A DNA stretch of 64,000 nucleotides from an uncultured Desulfobacteraceae bacterium (GTDB lineage Bacteria > Desulfobacterota > Desulfobacteria > Desulfobacterales > UBA5852), in the NCBI GenBank assembly GCA_913060875.1, contig CAJXSL010000007.1, positions 202,769-266,768 of the forward strand, in the 5' to 3' direction. Of the stretch, positions 23,045-31,522 are shown in pieces (positions within the stretch are counted from its first letter, which is position 1; every line of letters starts with the position of its first letter). The position numbers and the translations under genes are program-made. The notes beneath the pieces were generated by a model. That model saw only the letters and a list, made by a program, of their open reading frames with translations. It made no database searches and was not told the DNA's origin.

Positions 23045-24640
23045 ATGAGCCGCAACTATCCCAGCATTATCATCTTGATAGCCGTCTTTGCCGCATTGGT
23101 GGGTTGCGGACTGCCCAATGGGGCCCCGTCGGCAACCGGGCCGTATGGTACCGAACCCGTGATGCCTCCCCTGGAGCGTTTTGGCACGGATACCGGCCCG
23201 GCGCCGGTATTCGGACCGCCCGCGACCTATGCGGGGAGTCCCCATGAAGACGTGGGCCGCCAGGGTCTTTTTACTACCCATCACCCGAAGGCCAACCGGA
23301 TCGCGGTGCTGGAAAACGGCGATGCGTCCTTCGCCGCACGGGTCCGGTTATTGGAAAGGGCAAAAAAATCCATCCGCATTCAGGCATTGATATTTGCCGG
23401 CGACGAATCCGGCCTGCATATCGCCGACATCCTGAAGCGAAAAAAAGCCGAGGGCCTCGATGTCCGGGTCATCGTGGATGCCCCTTCGAACCTCGGCTTC
23501 CAGACCCAGTGGATGTATTTCGATCTGAAGCAGCATGGCATCGAGGTTCAGGGCTATGAAGCCCTTTATCTGGAATGGCTCAACGAAGTCCCCATTCCGT
23601 TTCTCTCCCCCGCCCGGGATCCCGAAGCGCCGGATAGCCGTTACCACGAAAAAATGTGGATCGTGGACGGAGAAACCGATCGTGGCGCCGCCGTCACGGG
23701 CGGATTGAACATCGCCAATGAATATTTTCGAGCGGACCCGTCGGATCCCGATGGCAACTGGCGTGATCAGGATATTATCGTGCAGGGACTCATCGTGGCC
23801 GATATGGTGGCGGCCTTCGAGCGCAATTTCGATCACTTTGCGGCCATCAAAAAGAGCCGGGGCGACTTGAATACCGATCTCTACTGGGAGAACACCCGGG
23901 AATTTCTGGATGAAGTGGGCAAGCTGGAGATCCCTTATGCGACCGATGACGATCTGCGTAGCCGTGTCCAAGAAATGGCCGGCACCAAACCCGATCTGAA
24001 ATACGTCCATGCCCGCAGCCGTTTTTTCCACAACCGCCCCCGGCTGGGCGAAACCTACATCAAGCAGGCCTACCGGAAACTGATCGACCATGCCCGGCAC
24101 GAGATCATTATCTGCAACGCCTACTTCATCCCTTCGGCCGAATTGATCGAAGCCATCCGGGCGGCCGTTGAAAGGGGTGTCAAGGTCATGATTCTTTCCA
24201 ACAGCCCTGAAACCAATGATCTACCCGAGCTGACAATGGTGGGCCGCAGCTACTACAGGAAAATCCTGGCGATAAACGGAGAAGAAGGGTCCCGGGAAAA
24301 TGACGGCCATGTCCAGGTATGGGAATGGCAGGGCCGGCGCTACGATCAGAACCATCAAACCGAAGGCACCATCCACGCCAAGTACGCCGTCTTCGACCGG
24401 CGCTACAGCCTGGTCGGGTCCTACAACTTGGACCCGCGCAGCGAAAAACTCAACAGCGAGACGGCCGTGGTGTTCGAAAGCGACGCCCTCTCCACCGCGC
24501 TCGCCAGAATATTCTATGAAAACGATTTGGCCTACAGCCGCCAGGTGACCCCCCAGGATGCGGATGCGTTCAATGAACCCACCGATGCCCTTTATAAACT
24601 TCGCAAAGAATTCGGCAGCCTGTTTGAGTCCGAACTGTAG
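23045..24640 (+). CDS. phospholipase D / cardiolipin-synthase-like lipoprotein
   Basis: This 531-residue lipoprotein (lipobox LVGCG near residue 20) has two HKD catalytic motifs: HEKMWIVD near residue 200 followed by TGGLNIANEYF, and HAKYAVFD near residue 443 followed by GSYNLDPRS. This is the pattern of cardiolipin synthases and periplasmic phospholipase D enzymes, which exchange or hydrolyse phospholipid head groups. Its neighbours are a lipase, a SYLF lipid-binding protein and an LssY-C protein, so a role in envelope lipid turnover is inferred. Confidence 0.88.
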   Translation: MSRNYPSIIILIAVFAALVGCGLPNGAPSATGPYGTEPVMPPLERFGTDTGPAPVFGPPATYAGSPHEDVGRQGLFTTHHPKANRIAVLENGDASFAARVRLLERAKKSIRIQALIFAGDESGLHIADILKRKKAEGLDVRVIVDAPSNLGFQTQWMYFDLKQHGIEVQGYEALYLEWLNEVPIPFLSPARDPEAPDSRYHEKMWIVDGETDRGAAVTGGLNIANEYFRADPSDPDGNWRDQDIIVQGLIVADMVAAFERNFDHFAAIKKSRGDLNTDLYWENTREFLDEVGKLEIPYATDDDLRSRVQEMAGTKPDLKYVHARSRFFHNRPRLGETYIKQAYRKLIDHARHEIIICNAYFIPSAELIEAIRAAVERGVKVMILSNSPETNDLPELTMVGRSYYRKILAINGEEGSRENDGHVQVWEWQGRRYDQNHQTEGTIHAKYAVFDRRYSLVGSYNLDPRSEKLNSETAVVFESDALSTALARIFYENDLAYSRQVTPQDADAFNEPTDALYKLRKEFGSLFESEL

Positions 24641-25649
24641 ATTCGGGTCTACAGCGCTTTTCGTCGGCCTGATCGTTTTGCTGCTGCCTATCGACGGGCG
24701 GGCGGAAGGGACATCGTTCTGCAAAAAAGCAATCCCCCGAATCACGTTTGAAAATATTTCACCCCCCTTCGATCAATACGATTACTTTCAAAATAGCCTT
24801 TCTTTCCCCTTCGAGTACGACGCGTCGTCCTTCAGCCTGGTCAATGCCTGGTGGCTTGCCGAAATTTCCACCCTCGTCTATTCGGACGCGCCCTACATAT
24901 GGCAGCGATTGCGCCAGGTCGGATATAAGCAGGTTCAATTTATCCAACACGACGGCACCTACGGCTTCGTCGCCGCGCATAAGCGCTTCGCCATCGTCGC
25001 CTTCCGGGGCAGCGAAATCTGGCGGCGTGAGGAGCGCTTCGATCTCCAACGTGTATTGGCTGATCTGAAAACCAACATCGACATTCGCCTGTCCGATTGG
25101 GCGGAGGGGGAACGTGTTCACAGCGGGTTTAAAGCGGCCCTGGAGGATGTCTGGACCGTGCTGCAGCCGGAAATCGAAAATTTGCATCGCCAGGGCCTTA
25201 CGATCTGGCTCACCGGTCACAGTCTGGGGGCGGCGCTGGCGACGCTGGCCGCCGATCGTCTGCCGGATGTCCAGGGCCTGTACACTTTCGGATCCCCCCG
25301 TGTGGGCGACAAAGGGTTTCAATCCCATTTTCGGGTCAAAGCGTATCGGCTGGTCAACGGAAAAGACATCGTCCCCACCGTTCCCGGCGAGGGACCATTC
25401 CGTCATGTGGGCGAGCTCATCCCTATTGACGTCGAAGACGGCCAAAATGACGGGCTCGGCCATGGGAAGATGCCGGGGGATGCTGGCTGTCCCGGTGACA
25501 CGCAAGCCCCGGCGGGCACCGGGGAGGGCGTCAGGATCGACTCAGGTCTTTTGATCCCGCGCGCCTTCCGCGACCATAATCCGGTGCTCTATTCCGTTCA
25601 TCTCTGGAACGCGTTGGTGGACAGCCTGGCCGACGAAAACAGGCAATAG
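24558..25649 (+). CDS. class 3 lipase, exported
   Basis: This alpha/beta hydrolase of the fungal-lipase-like class 3 family carries the nucleophile elbow LTGHSLGAA (Ser near residue 221), AIVAFRGSE as the oxyanion region, an Asp in GKDIVPTVPG, and a C-terminal His in VHLWNA. An internal hydrophobic segment (GSTALFVGLIVLLLP, ending RAEG) is the probable signal peptide. The frame overlaps the phospholipase gene by 83 bp; ATG 24573 and ATG 24585 are alternative starts giving a more usual signal peptide length. The two genes are clearly co-transcribed. Confidence 0.85.
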   Translation: MRMRSMNPPMPFINFAKNSAACLSPNCRFGSTALFVGLIVLLLPIDGRAEGTSFCKKAIPRITFENISPPFDQYDYFQNSLSFPFEYDASSFSLVNAWWLAEISTLVYSDAPYIWQRLRQVGYKQVQFIQHDGTYGFVAAHKRFAIVAFRGSEIWRREERFDLQRVLADLKTNIDIRLSDWAEGERVHSGFKAALEDVWTVLQPEIENLHRQGLTIWLTGHSLGAALATLAADRLPDVQGLYTFGSPRVGDKGFQSHFRVKAYRLVNGKDIVPTVPGEGPFRHVGELIPIDVEDGQNDGLGHGKMPGDAGCPGDTQAPAGTGEGVRIDSGLLIPRAFRDHNPVLYSVHLWNALVDSLADENRQ

Positions 25650-26010
25650 AAGCCAACGTCCTGTTTACCATGCCGAGCGGATTTGCACGGGACGCCCGAA
25701 ATCCCGTGGAAAGACAAGGGGGTTTCGGTGGTAACGTATCGCAACGATTGACTTCCGGAAGAAGCATACTTACCTAATCTTTTATCGAACACGATCTGAC
25801 AAATGGATGACGGCAGTTCAAGACCCCCGTGTGGCCTCGCCGGCGGACGCCAAACATTGGCGAGTTTGTTCGATTCAGCAGGGAGGTTACCTCAAACGTT
25901 ATCTTGATTTTCACGACCACTCGCTTTGATTTTTAAAGTACCTGCTCATAGTGTCCTTCCCCTGCCATGCATTCGTCACATCAAACCAATCAACGAAAGG
26001 AATTAAGAAA
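25650..26010. other. non-coding region before the SYLF gene
   Basis: These 361 bp hold no supported gene. TTGACT at 25748-25753 is followed by TACCTAAT about 18 bases on, a weak promoter candidate. The last 30 bases carry the ribosome-binding site GAAAGGAATTAAGAAA for the SYLF gene. Confidence 0.35.
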
Positions 26011-26586
26011 ATGATCAAAAAGACAGCTGTATACATGGTCTTAGGGCTATTCGTACTGTTCTCGGCCACAGCAGTTGCTGAGGCGGAGAACTACTCCAAA
26101 ACGATCCAGGTGTTTAAGGAATCGCCGGTCGTGGCCGAATTTTTCAAAAACGCCTATGGCTACGCCGTATTCCCGACCGTCGGCAAGGCCGGTTTTGTCA
26201 TCGGGGGCTCATATGGCAAGGGCCAGGTCTATCGCGGCGGCAAGGTCACAGGGAAATCGGCGCTGGTCGAAGGATCGATCGGGCTCCAGCTGGGTGGGGA
26301 AGCCTTCAGCGAGATCATTTTTTTCCAGGACAAACGGGCGTATGATGAATTTACCAGTGGTGAATTCGAATTCGGCGCCACGGCCCAGGCGGTTGCCATC
26401 ACCGCCGGCGTCCAGGCCAAGGCCGGAACCGAGGGGGCAACGGCCGGGGCCAGTACAGGACCCAAGACCAGTGTCCAGGCCAACACCCAATATCACAAGG
26501 GCATGGTGACGTTCGTCCACGCCAAGGGAGGCCTCATGTACGAGGCGTCTATCGGAGGACAAAAATTTACCTTTGAACCACTGTGA
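26011..26586 (+). CDS. SYLF-domain (YSC84-like) lipid-binding protein
   Basis: This 191-residue exported protein has a signal peptide (residues 1-25) and a SYLF domain, which binds phosphoinositides and other acidic lipids in characterised members. Seen are AYGYAVFPTVGKAGFVIGGS, GKVTGKSALVEGSIGLQLGG and the C-terminal HKGMVTFVHAKGGLMYEASI. The longer frame starts at 25951 but ATG 26011 has the ribosome-binding site and the signal peptide. A fragment with the same C-terminal sequence lies at 52147-52353. Confidence 0.88.
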   Translation: MIKKTAVYMVLGLFVLFSATAVAEAENYSKTIQVFKESPVVAEFFKNAYGYAVFPTVGKAGFVIGGSYGKGQVYRGGKVTGKSALVEGSIGLQLGGEAFSEIIFFQDKRAYDEFTSGEFEFGATAQAVAITAGVQAKAGTEGATAGASTGPKTSVQANTQYHKGMVTFVHAKGGLMYEASIGGQKFTFEPL

Positions 26587-26951
26587 TCCGGTCTTATCCG
26601 GATAGGTGAGCGCGCGGTCTGGATTATTCCGACTTGAAAACAACGCTTTCAAAATTCAGGCCGCGCTGCCGGACGCTTGCTCTGCCCTCCATCAGATCCC
26701 TTTGATTGCAGCCTGTCCTTTTCCATCGTCCTCCCCAAAATGTCGAAACGCGAGAAACAAAAGCAAAAGCACGTCCACAGGTTTCGTGCCGGTCATGTCG
26801 CACATTATCTTCGGGGAAAATTCGATAAGGTTCATCTCCTGTCGAGAAGCCCGTCCTCTGCGTCTATGCCCCTCTGAAAAACTTGTACCTTGACCGCGTT
26901 GGTGATAAATCTAAATAAAGATTTCAGCATGTTTCCGAAAGGCAAGGCACG
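26587..26951. other. non-coding region before the hybrid kinase
   Basis: These 365 bp show no supported gene. TATCCGGATA at 26597-26606 is a short palindrome after the SYLF gene. Short plus-strand frames here (for example 26606-26893) lack codon bias, family features and a ribosome-binding site. Confidence 0.35.
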
Positions 26952-29282
26952 ATGACAAATCCCCCCTCCTATGATGAGTTGGCGGAAAGGGTCCGCCAAC
27001 TGGAAGCCGAAAACCAGCGCCTGACCAGTGTCGAGGCCGAGTTTCAGGCCCTTTTTACCATGTCGCTGGACATGCTCTGCATCGCCGACATCCGAACCGG
27101 AACCTTCCTTAAGGTCAACCCGGCTTTTACGGCAACCCTCGGCTACAGTGAGGCCGAACTGCTGGGGCAGCCCTTTGCCGCATTTATCCATACCGAAGAC
27201 ATTGGCCCCACCCGGATGGTGTTGGATGAACGATTGCAAAAGGGTGAAAAGGTCATCAATTTTAAAAACCGCTATCGCTGCAAAAACGGGGACTACCGCT
27301 GGCTGAGCTGGGTGTCCCACCCGCTGGCGGAGCAGGGCCTGACCTACGCTGTGGCCCATGACATTACGGCGGAGATTGAAGCCCAAGAGGAAATCCGTGA
27401 ACGCCGGTTGTTTCTCGAATCCGTGCTCTATCATGCCCCCGATGCCATCGTCACCATGGACGCCCGGCATCAGGTCGTGGACTGGAATCCCGGTGCGGAG
27501 AAGATGTTCGGCTTCACGCCTGAGGAAGCCATGGGCAGGCCGCTCGACGACCTTGTGGCCGGTCAGGAGCATATGGACGAGGCCGGCGCTAAAACCCAAC
27601 AGGTACTGTCCGGTCATCGGGTGGAGGCCTTTGAGACGGTGCGCTTCCACAAAGACGGCACCCCCCTCAATGTGATTGCCGCCGGATCGCCTATTTTGGT
27701 GGACGGGGTTTTGAAGGGCGTGATGGCGGTCTACACCGACATCACCGACCGGGTAAGGGCCGAGCAAGCCCTGAAAACCTCCCATCAACGTTTCCTGACG
27801 GTCATGGACAGCATTGATGCCACCGTCTACGTCGCCGACATGGAAACCCACGAAATCCTTTTCATGAACCGGAACATGATCGATAACTTCGGACGGGACA
27901 TGACCGGTGACATCTGCTGGCAAGCGTTCCGGGGCGAAACAGGCCCCTGCCCCCACTGCACCAACCATCAATTGGTGGACGACCGCAGCCGGCCCACCGG
28001 CGTTCAAACATGGAAGGGAAAAAATCCGGCCAACAACCGATGGTACATCAATTATGATCGGGCCATCGAATGGACGGACGGACGCCTGGTGCGCCTCCAG
28101 ATCGCCGTCGACATCACCGAAAACCAAAAAATGGAAGCGGCCTTCCAGCGCGCCCAGAAAATGGAAGCCATCGGCACCCTGGCCGGAGGCATTGCCCACG
28201 ATTTCAACAACCTGTTGACCGGCATCCAGGGCTACGCCTCCCTGATGAAGGTGGATCCGGATATTGCCGACCTTCACAGGGAACAGGTCCTGGCTATTGA
28301 AAGCTACGTCAACAGCGCCCGGGATCTGACCGCCCGGCTGCTGGGTATCGCCCGCGGCGGCAAGTATGAAATCGTCCCTGTGGATATCAACAAACTGATG
28401 GCGGATACGGCCGCCATGTTCGGCCGCACCCGCAAAGAGATTCAACTCCATCAGGAATTTCATACGCCCCCTTTGATCGTGGAGGTCGACCGCCGGCAGA
28501 TCGAACAGGTGGTGCTGAACATCTTCATCAACGCCATGCACGCCATGACGGCCGGCGGAGATCTGTTCCTGAAAACGTCCGCGGTCAGCCTGGACGCCGC
28601 TTTCTGCGAACCCCACCATATCGAAGCAGGCGCCTACGTCAAAGTCTCCATAACCGATACGGGCATCGGGATGGACGCGGACACGCAACAAAGAATATTC
28701 GACCCCTTTTTCACGACCAAGGAGAAGGGCCGCGGTACAGGCCTGGGGTTGGCATCCGCGTTCGGCATTGTGAACAATCATGGCGGAACGATCACCGTCT
28801 ACAGCGAGCCGGGCCTTGGCGCCACCTTCAATATTTATCTGCCCGCATCCGGCAAGCAGGCCGGCCCGGAAACGGTTGTCACCGATCAGATTATCACGGG
28901 CTCGGAGACGATTCTGCTGGTGGACGACGAAGAGATGATCCAGATGGTGGCCCGCGCCATGCTGAAGAAACTGGGCTATGGTGTAATCGTGGCGTCGAGC
29001 GGCACCGAAGCCGCGGACATGGTGGCCCGGCAGGGGGATGCCATCGCCCTGGTCATCCTGGACATGATCATGCCGGGGATGGACGGGAACCAGACCTTCG
29101 ATCGGCTGCGGGAAATCGCCCCCCGGCTGCCAGTGCTGCTCTCCAGCGGCTATGCCATCAACGGCCAGGCCATCGACATCATGCAAAAGGGCTGCAACGG
29201 CTTCATCCAGAAACCCTTCAGCATCTCCGAGCTGTCCCAAAAAATACGCGGCATACTGGATAAACGCGAAGACGCTCTCTAA
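26952..29282 (+). CDS. soluble PAS hybrid histidine kinase
   Basis: This 776-residue cytoplasmic hybrid kinase has three PAS domains beginning near residues 32, 157 and 280. The third contains closely spaced cysteines (GPCPHC) that could bind a metal or respond to redox. HisKA box [16 protein letters not shown] has its His near residue 417. The ATPase domain has [16 protein letters not shown] and [14 protein letters not shown]-terminal receiver ([19 protein letters not shown], Asp near residue 703) completes the phosphorelay. A coiled coil precedes the first PAS. No dedicated partner is adjacent; the sigma-54 activator at 34188 is the nearest regulator. Confidence 0.92.
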   Translation: MTNPPSYDELAERVRQLEAENQRLTSVEAEFQALFTMSLDMLCIADIRTGTFLKVNPAFTATLGYSEAELLGQPFAAFIHTEDIGPTRMVLDERLQKGEKVINFKNRYRCKNGDYRWLSWVSHPLAEQGLTYAVAHDITAEIEAQEEIRERRLFLESVLYHAPDAIVTMDARHQVVDWNPGAEKMFGFTPEEAMGRPLDDLVAGQEHMDEAGAKTQQVLSGHRVEAFETVRFHKDGTPLNVIAAGSPILVDGVLKGVMAVYTDITDRVRAEQALKTSHQRFLTVMDSIDATVYVADMETHEILFMNRNMIDNFGRDMTGDICWQAFRGETGPCPHCTNHQLVDDRSRPTGVQTWKGKNPANNRWYINYDRAIEWTDGRLVRLQIAVDITENQKMEAAFQRAQKMEAIGTLAGGIAHDFNNLLTGIQGYASLMKVDPDIADLHREQVLAIESYVNSARDLTARLLGIARGGKYEIVPVDINKLMADTAAMFGRTRKEIQLHQEFHTPPLIVEVDRRQIEQVVLNIFINAMHAMTAGGDLFLKTSAVSLDAAFCEPHHIEAGAYVKVSITDTGIGMDADTQQRIFDPFFTTKEKGRGTGLGLASAFGIVNNHGGTITVYSEPGLGATFNIYLPASGKQAGPETVVTDQIITGSETILLVDDEEMIQMVARAMLKKLGYGVIVASSGTEAADMVARQGDAIALVILDMIMPGMDGNQTFDRLREIAPRLPVLLSSGYAINGQAIDIMQKGCNGFIQKPFSISELSQKIRGILDKREDAL

Positions 29283-29567
29283 AAGATCCCGCCATGGCCG
29301 GATGGAGGCGTGGTTTCATATCCATGGGCGCCACGAAAAAAAGGGTTTTCCTTGAGGTGCTGTCAAGCAATTCTGCAAGTCAAGGATTCTAGCAAGCCTT
29401 GGGGTTTGAGCCATACAGCATCAAGCTATCTTCCGGTGATTAAGTCTGGACAGCGAGTTTGAGCGTGTGGGGAACTCGAGAAGGTGATCGAGCTGGCGGT
29501 TTTGTACACTCGGGGAGACATTGCTGAGGCCGTTGAATATTCCGCAGAAGGCTGTTAAGCTCATTGC

Positions 29568-30935
29568 ATGAAAAGAGAACCGGCCCCTTCCCGGCAGCGG
29601 CTACAAGCGGTCCTGGGATCCATGACAGGACGGACCCCCCAACGAACCTCCCGCCGCCGGTTTCTAAATAATCTGATATTGCATTTCCGCCCCACGACCG
29701 TACCGGCGGCAACCTTGCCGTTGACGGTTTCCTGGGGTCTGGGCGGCATGGCAGCCATCCTCGTTCTGACCCAGATGGTAACCGGCAGCCTGCTCAATTT
29801 TATTTATGAGCCTGTCCCCTCTTTGGCGTATCCTTCCATCCTGATCATCCACGACGATATCGTCTTTGGTAAACTGGTGCGCAATTTACATCATTGGGGG
29901 GCCAATCTTCTGGTCATCGTTGCGGGTCTTCATATGTTGCGCGTCATTTTCACCGCGGCCTTCTATGCACCCCGGCACGTCACCTGGTATCTTGGCTTGG
30001 GGCTCATGGCACTGGTGCTGGGCGCAAATTTTTCCGGCTATTTGCTGCCCTACGATCAGCTGGCCTATTGGGCGGTAACCATCTGCACCGGCATGCTGGA
30101 TTACATTCCCTGGCTGGGCCCTTATCTCAAAGCGCTGATCATGGCAGGGGAAGAAATCGGACCGGCGGCCCTGAAGCTTTTCCACACGGTTCATACAACC
30201 GTCGTGCCGGCCCTTTTCCTTTTTCTGATGACGTACCATTTCTGGCGGATACGTAAGGCCGGCGGCCTGGTGGTTCCCAAGCAACCCGAAGATCCGCCGA
30301 CCGGAACGCCTTTGCGGGTGCCCACTGTGCCAAACCTCATTGTCCGGGAAATGGCGATGACCGCGGTCATACTGGCAGTCCTTCTTGTGCTGGCCGTTTT
30401 CTTCGATGCGCCGCTGGGTGAACCGGCCAACCCGGGCCTGAGCCCCAACCCCACCAAGGCCCCCTGGTATTTCGCCGGTCTGCAGGAGCTGCTGCTGCAT
30501 TTCCCTCCCGTCCTGGCTGTGACCGTGATACCGTTCCTTGCGGGTTTGCTGCTGCTGGCCTTACCCTTTGCCAGCCAGCCGAATGAGGCCGCCAGTATCT
30601 GGTTTGGCACCCGGCCGGATCGGATTGCCGCCGGTGCTGCAGCCATAGGGGGCGTCATCGTTACCCTGCTGTGGGTCTTCCTCAATGAATACTTTCGCAC
30701 GGAGGGTTGGCACGCGTCTGGTATCCATAGGGTTTTTAGCGGTGAAATCGCCTTCGGCCTGGGACTGGCAGGCCTGGCGGGGTTCTTCTTCATTCTGCGT
30801 CGTCGGGTCGATTTATCCCGACATGGTGCCTTTCAGGCCGTCCTGATGTTGCTGACAAGTGTGTTCCTGACGTTGACCATTATCGGCGCCGGATTCCGGG
30901 GTGCCGGTATGCGGCTCACCTGGCCGGGAGGATGA
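29568..30935 (+). CDS. cytochrome b/b6-type quinol-oxidising subunit
   Basis: This 455-residue membrane protein is a full-length fused cytochrome b. The first half is b6-like with two pairs of heme-ligand histidines: NLHHWGANLL and GLHMLR in the second helix, and FHTVHTTVVPAL and YHFWR in the fourth. The segment GYLLPYDQLAYWA lies near the Qo site, and the C-terminal half has the subunit IV-like helices with PWYFAGLQE. It is followed by Rieske and multiheme cytochrome genes and forms a bc-type complex with them. The N-terminal extension is basic, and ATG 29622 is an alternative start. Confidence 0.92.
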   Translation: MKREPAPSRQRLQAVLGSMTGRTPQRTSRRRFLNNLILHFRPTTVPAATLPLTVSWGLGGMAAILVLTQMVTGSLLNFIYEPVPSLAYPSILIIHDDIVFGKLVRNLHHWGANLLVIVAGLHMLRVIFTAAFYAPRHVTWYLGLGLMALVLGANFSGYLLPYDQLAYWAVTICTGMLDYIPWLGPYLKALIMAGEEIGPAALKLFHTVHTTVVPALFLFLMTYHFWRIRKAGGLVVPKQPEDPPTGTPLRVPTVPNLIVREMAMTAVILAVLLVLAVFFDAPLGEPANPGLSPNPTKAPWYFAGLQELLLHFPPVLAVTVIPFLAGLLLLALPFASQPNEAASIWFGTRPDRIAAGAAAIGGVIVTLLWVFLNEYFRTEGWHASGIHRVFSGEIAFGLGLAGLAGFFFILRRRVDLSRHGAFQAVLMLLTSVFLTLTIIGAGFRGAGMRLTWPGG

Positions 30936-30937
30936 TT

Positions 30938-31519
30938 ATGAAAAAACGTAAAAAGAACCCGGCCGGTGGAAAGCGCCCCAAACAGATTGCCGCGCCTGAA
31001 GCGCCGACACAGACCCCTGGCGATATTCAGCCGTCGCGGAGGCGTTTTTTAAATCGCATCTGGCTAATTCTGGCGGCCATCGGGGTTGTGGAATTTGGCG
31101 TCATGCTGATCCATTTTTTTCGTCCCCGCAAACCCCAGGCCGGGCTGCCAGAAGCGAAAACGAGAATCACCGTCGGTCGTATCAGCGATTTCAGGCCCGG
31201 ATCGGTTACCGCCTATCCGCAAGGCCGGTTTTACCTGGTGTGCCTCGAAGATGGCGGTTTTATGGCCTTATCCCGACAGTGCACCCACCTGGGATGCACG
31301 GTCCCCTGGGATGCCGAGAACCAGCAATTTGCATGCCCCTGTCATGCCTCCGTGTTCGACATCACCGGAGGGGTGATCAATGCACCGGCACCGCGCCCCC
31401 TGGATCGTTTCCCCGTAACGATTGAGAACGAATGGGTTCACGTGGACTTCGGCCAGCGCATCCGGCGCGGCCAGTTTCGGGACGATCAAGTCGTTTACGC
31501 GAAGAACGACAACGAATAG
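30938..31519 (+). CDS. Rieske [2Fe-2S] protein
   Basis: This protein of about 193 residues carries the Rieske cluster motifs CTHLGC and CPCHAS, with GGVINAPAPRPLDRF following as in typical bc-complex Rieske proteins. A single N-terminal transmembrane helix (IWLILAAIGVVEFGVML) anchors it, preceded by a long Lys/Pro-rich tail. The start was placed at ATG 30938, spaced six bases from GGGAGG; ATG 30932 overlaps the cytochrome b stop and sits directly on the ribosome-binding site. Confidence 0.93.
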   Translation: MKKRKKNPAGGKRPKQIAAPEAPTQTPGDIQPSRRRFLNRIWLILAAIGVVEFGVMLIHFFRPRKPQAGLPEAKTRITVGRISDFRPGSVTAYPQGRFYLVCLEDGGFMALSRQCTHLGCTVPWDAENQQFACPCHASVFDITGGVINAPAPRPLDRFPVTIENEWVHVDFGQRIRRGQFRDDQVVYAKNDNE

Positions 31520-31522
31520 CTT

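Noticed and set aside
26832-29240. Minus-strand open frame of 802 residues opposite the hybrid kinase
   Set aside because: The plus strand encodes an unambiguous PAS/HisKA/ATPase/receiver protein; the antisense frame is a compositional shadow.
29283-29567. A possible insertion-sequence remnant before the cytochrome b gene
   Set aside because: The region has some frame-like stretches (GCGAGTTTGAGCGTG), but no frame could be matched to a transposase by eye and no terminal repeats were found.
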